Positions 61,219-64,000 of a stretch of 64,000 nucleotides of DNA are shown here, one piece after another (position 1 is the stretch's first letter; every line of letters starts with the position of its first letter). The position numbers and the translations under genes were made by a program. The stretch comes from CALWZE01 sp036644375 (GTDB taxonomy: Bacteria; Bacillota; Clostridia; Oscillospirales; Ruminococcaceae), in assembly GCA_036644375.1 (NCBI GenBank), contig JAVXQD010000002.1, positions 58,133 through 122,132 on the forward strand, given 5' to 3'. The notes under the pieces were generated by a model, which saw only the letters and a list, made by a program, of their open reading frames with translations, was not told the origin of the DNA and ran no database searches.

Positions 61219-61312
61219 AGCACAAGGGACGGCTATCTGTGTTGACAATTATCCCGCTTGCGGTTATGTTGTTTTGCAATAGATTTAAACGACGGTATGA
61301 GTTCTGAACATT
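61219..61312. repeat. 94-bp direct repeat, copy 1
   Basis: This segment is repeated in the same orientation at 63907-64000 with a single visible difference (A at 61235 against C). It lies between the ATPase gene and the 3' end of the FGGY kinase gene. The repeat may continue beyond the window end. Confidence 0.9.
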
Positions 61313-61328
61313 TTTCAAGGCTTTGTGA

Positions 61329-62927
61329 TTACAGATTTTCGATTGCGGATTTTTCAACCTTAAGTGCCTTTTTGTATCTTTCCATAAACACCTTAAAGCC
61401 CTCAACCTCATCTGCAATAGGCAAAACTACTGTCTTTTCGCTGTTTGCAAAAACCTTTGCTTCCAAAAATTCGGCAAGTGACTGCGTTCCCTTGTTTGCA
61501 GCATATGCAGAAAGAATCGCCATCCCCCAAGGACCGCCATCCCCCGCTGTTTTCATAACAGCAACGGGAGTGTTTATCGCACTCGCCATAATACGCTGAC
61601 CTGTTTCCTTTGCTTTGAAAAGTCCGCCGTGACCGTTCATATTTTCAAGCCTTACATTCTCTTTAAGAAACAGAATATCAAGCCCTGTTTTAAGTGCACC
61701 CAAAGCCGTTGAAATATTGGTACGCATAAAGTTTGCAAGATTGAATTTGCTGTTTGCGGTTCTTACAAACAGCGGTCTGCCCTCGGTAAAGCCGGTTACG
61801 TGTTCTCCCGAGAAATAATTTATAGCCGTGAGCTCGCCGCAATCTGCATCTCCCTCGAGTGCCTTTGCGTAAAGCATATCAAGCATTGCACCGCGCTTTA
61901 CTTCAATGCCTATCATCTGTGCCGTTTCCTTAAATATGTTTGCCCACGCGTCAATATCGCTTGAACAGTTGTTGCAGTGCACCATTGCGACAAGGTCACC
62001 GCACGGCGTCGTAACAAGGTCGATTTCAGGATAAACATTTGACAGCTTGTTTTCGAGCACGACCATTGCAAAAATGCTTGTTCCCGCACTTACGTTACCT
62101 GTTCTTTTCGCGATTGAATTCGTGGCAACCATTCCTGTTCCTGCGTCGCCCTCGGCAGGACACAACGGTATTCCCGGCTTCAGGCTGCCGCTTTTGTCGA
62201 TAAGCTTCGCACCCTCTTCAGTGAGCACACCTGCTTGTTCACCAGCGGATTTCACGCTCGGCAGAATGTCACGGATTTTCCAGATGTAGCCATTTTCATC
62301 GACGAGCTTTTGAAACTTATCCAGCATTTCGTTGTCGTAATCACCGGTTTCGATGTCAATGGGGAACATTCCGCTCGCCTCGCCGATTCCCACCGTGTGT
62401 TCGCCTGTAAGCTTCCAATGCACATAAGCCGCCAAAGTCATAAGCTTGTCGATTTTCGCAACGTGCCCCTCGTTGGACAGCATTGCCTGATAAAGATGTG
62501 CTATGCTCCAACGCTGCGGAATATTGTAATTGAACAGCTCGGTGAGCTTTTCGCTCGCTCCGCCCGTAGTGGTATTACGCCAGGTTCTGAAAGGAACGAG
62601 CAAATTGTCGTCCTTGTCGAGTGCTATGTAGCCGTGCATCATTGCCGAAAATCCCATTGTTCCGACGCTTGACAGCGTGGCTGAATAGCGCGTTTTCACG
62701 TCGTCGGCAAGGCTGCGAAGGCAATCCTCGATACCGTTCCATACGCTTTCAAGGCTGTAGGTCCAATATCCGTTTTCAAGCTTGTTTTCCCAATCGTGCG
62801 AGCCTGAGGCTATCGGTGCGTAAGTGCCGTCAATCAGCACCGCCTTTATTCGAGTTGAACCTAACTCAATGCCTAAATATGTTTTTTTATCTTCAATGCT
62901 ATAATTTGTTTTATTTGAGTTTTGCAT
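61329..62927 (-). CDS. FGGY-family carbohydrate kinase
   Basis: The 532-residue kinase has the N-terminal phosphate-1 motif LGIELGSTRIKAVLIDG, the substrate region MGFSAMMHGYIALD, a GNVSAGTSIFA segment (phosphate-2), and the C-terminal GDGGPWGMAILSAYA (adenosine site). Length is like bacterial ribulokinase/xylulokinase, but no sugar-specific residues were recognised; a pentulose is likely. No sugar isomerase or transporter is adjacent. Upstream lie a truncated LacI-type gene and palindromic operators, suggesting it was sugar-regulated. Confidence 0.85.
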   Translation of the reverse strand: MQNSNKTNYSIEDKKTYLGIELGSTRIKAVLIDGTYAPIASGSHDWENKLENGYWTYSLESVWNGIEDCLRSLADDVKTRYSATLSSVGTMGFSAMMHGYIALDKDDNLLVPFRTWRNTTTGGASEKLTELFNYNIPQRWSIAHLYQAMLSNEGHVAKIDKLMTLAAYVHWKLTGEHTVGIGEASGMFPIDIETGDYDNEMLDKFQKLVDENGYIWKIRDILPSVKSAGEQAGVLTEEGAKLIDKSGSLKPGIPLCPAEGDAGTGMVATNSIAKRTGNVSAGTSIFAMVVLENKLSNVYPEIDLVTTPCGDLVAMVHCNNCSSDIDAWANIFKETAQMIGIEVKRGAMLDMLYAKALEGDADCGELTAINYFSGEHVTGFTEGRPLFVRTANSKFNLANFMRTNISTALGALKTGLDILFLKENVRLENMNGHGGLFKAKETGQRIMASAINTPVAVMKTAGDGGPWGMAILSAYAANKGTQSLAEFLEAKVFANSEKTVVLPIADEVEGFKVFMERYKKALKVEKSAIENL

Positions 62928-63127
62928 TAACTAATCACCTTATTATTTTTCATTTTCAGGAACAGATTATTTCTTAAATATTATGCTTTCGTCATAAACC
63001 TCTTTTATTTAAATAAAAAGTTTGACCACTCTATAAAAATATTAGCTACCTTAGACTCTATGTCAAATGTTGGGGAGCCCCCCAAAAACGAAATATGCAG
63101 GCGGTGGCGTTAAGCTGTCTCCTGTTT
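62928..63127. other. Leader region of the FGGY kinase
   Basis: The kinase ATG is preceded by AATAAGGTGATTAGTTA. No separate gene was seen; the minus-strand frame after the LacI remnant gives no known domain. A 70-codon plus-strand ORF from 63067 is not credible. Confidence 0.4.
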
Positions 63128-63216
63128 TTGTATGCGAGAATGTTGATGAGAGAACATATGAAGAATTCTGTTGCGGGAACATCGGCAAGATCTGCAACTT
63201 CCTTTCTACTAACCAA
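63128..63216 (-). pseudogene. Truncated LacI-type DNA-binding domain
   Basis: On the minus strand a TTG at 63216, six bases after AGGTGG, opens a frame with SRKEVADLADVPAT, the start of a LacI-family helix-turn-helix. One base of frameshift then gives SYVLSS, as in the LacI helix 2-3. The effector domain (about 280 residues) is missing before the kinase gene. It is thus a remnant, probably of the former regulator of the kinase. Confidence 0.45.
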
Positions 63217-63287
63217 AAACCACCTATCCTTTCTGGACTTTTCGTATTTATTACTTTAGGTACAATATCTCTTAGTTAGCGCGCCTT

Positions 63288-63303
63288 AGTAACGCGCGTT
63301 ACT
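63288..63303. promoter_or_regulatory. 16-bp palindromic operator with related half-sites
   Basis: AGTAACGCGCGTTACT is a perfect palindrome with a central CG, the typical form of LacI-type sites. Similar but imperfect sites lie on both sides (AGTTAGCGCGCCT near 63275, AGTTACGCGTGTC near 63330). It lies about 72 bases ahead of the LacI remnant. Confidence 0.6.
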
Positions 63304-63523
63304 CGCTGTGAAAAACATACACTATATTAGTTACGCGTGTCAATATGTCGATTTGCTGTATTTCCATTTACAATTTTGTGAATTTCACCTTATATTAGTT
63401 TTTACGCTTAGTAGAGTTATTTGGGTATTGAATCAAAAAAGCACATTCTATTAATGTAAGAACGCACTTATTATTTAATATACATATTATAGCAGCTTAC
63501 ACTGATTTTATGTCCTACATCTT

Positions 63524-63907
63524 TTATTGCATTGTCTTATCGAGCAGCGGCTTCTCTGCTTTGAGCAAAAACTGTGCCGACTGCAAATCAAATGTCCTCG
63601 CTTCAATCTTGTCGCTTGTCGGGATAACAAACATTCGGTGATGGGCCGTTTTTAGCGATTCGTTCTCCGACGTTGTGAGGATCACGAACCGCTGTTCACC
63701 GTCGAATTCGCCCCACAACAGCCTCGCCATATAAATGGGCTACTTCGGAAGTGTGAATAGAAGCTTATCCTTCTTCGGGTTGTCTTCGGTCTTTTTCCAC
63801 TCATAAAATCCGCTCGCGGGAATCACGCATCGGCACTGTTCAAAGCTCTCTGAATATTCTCTTTTCTATGACCGTCTCGTTGCGTGCGTTGATGATGGCG
63901 TCCTTGA
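63524..63907 (-). pseudogene. Broken SRAP (YedK/HMCES) peptidase gene
   Basis: SRAP proteins cross-link to abasic DNA sites. On the minus strand the pieces INARNETVIEKRIF, CRCVIPASGFYEWKK (family PxxGFYEW motif) and RFVILTTSENESLKTAHHRM (family THxRM-type motif) follow in the right order. They are broken by a frameshift after RIFRE (about 63860) and an in-frame TAG just before 63730. The N-terminus with the catalytic Cys2 is not seen; the gene is cut at the edge of the 94-bp repeat. The longest open piece is the 68-codon C-terminus (63524-63730). Confidence 0.65.
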
Positions 63908-64000
63908 GCACAAGGGACGGCTCTCTGTGTTGACAATTATCCCGCTTGCGGTTATGTTGTTTTGCAATAGATTTAAACGACGGTATGAGTTCTGAACATT
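63907..64000. repeat. 94-bp direct repeat, copy 2 (runs to window end)
   Basis: This copy matches 61219-61312 at 93 of 94 positions in the same orientation and touches the window end, so its right border is unknown. It adjoins the broken SRAP gene. Confidence 0.9.

Noticed and set aside
63067..63279. Plus-strand ORF of 70 codons
   Set aside because: It runs over the LacI remnant on the other strand and has no ribosome site.
1..64000. CRISPR arrays, rRNA operon, complete prophage or transposase
   Set aside because: No regularly spaced repeats, rRNA-like sequence, or intact transposase/phage structural genes were seen on either strand.

Overview
The window looks like a chromosomal segment of a spore-forming, anaerobic Firmicute of the Clostridia (most like Oscillospiraceae/Ruminococcaceae). 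Pointers are a SpoIIQ-like M23 protein, a SigH-like sigma factor, the glgB-glgC-glgD-glgA operon with a GlgD subunit, DUF4321 next to maf, a DUF1292 protein, an M-box leader on mgtE, purine-rich Shine-Dalgarno sequences and many TTG/GTG starts. No rRNA and no CRISPR array were seen. This placement rests on gene content alone.

Layout: 0-3.6 kb, pseudouridine catabolism (psuK-psuG) with a membrane protein. 3.7-10.2 kb, SpoIIQ-like peptidase, copper export (copA-copZ), a 48-codon ORF behind a hairpin that covers its ribosome site, and a class A PBP. 10.4-15.3 kb, queH, a GH13 amylase and glycogen phosphorylase. 15.5-19.4 kb, a cell-division/housekeeping run: an unusually long ZapA-like protein, dut, DUF4321, maf, a MinD-like ATPase and mgsA. 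20.7-26.6 kb, the glycogen synthesis operon, behind a strong promoter and a 23-bp palindrome. Glycogen degradation (11-15 kb) and synthesis are therefore close but separately transcribed. 26.7-31.2 kb, degV, an SDR, ruvX-lysS-greA. 31.4-35.5 kb, ftsE-ftsX-M23 hydrolase-S41 protein, a divisome-linked wall hydrolase cluster in which the S41 protein has lost its catalytic Ser and Lys. 35.5-41.2 kb, a PucR-type regulator, rsmA, cdd, a dCMP deaminase, coaX with a probable pantothenate ECF S-component, and a HAD phosphatase. 41.3-48.5 kb, mgtE with its M-box riboswitch, a transporter split into two half-genes, tcdA, a probable 6S RNA, DUF1292, a cyclophilin lipoprotein, a zinc-ribbon protein, a decayed tRNA, a SigH-like sigma factor and a MATE exporter.

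From the tRNA-Leu at 48.7 kb to the end the sequence is visibly more AT-rich and looks accessory. A remnant of a tyrosine integrase lies beside the tRNA. It is followed by a lipoprotein/ABC transporter with a tandem-duplicated permease, a PadR-type regulator that seems to start at AUA, two paralogous one-TM proteins, two AgrCA-like two-component systems in tandem without agrB/agrD, an AAA/DUF4143 ATPase, and a FGGY kinase flanked by a 94-bp direct repeat, a truncated LacI-type gene, palindromic operators and a broken SRAP gene. The 49-59.6 kb block is the best candidate for an undescribed peptide-sensing or envelope-stress module. That idea is inference from context.
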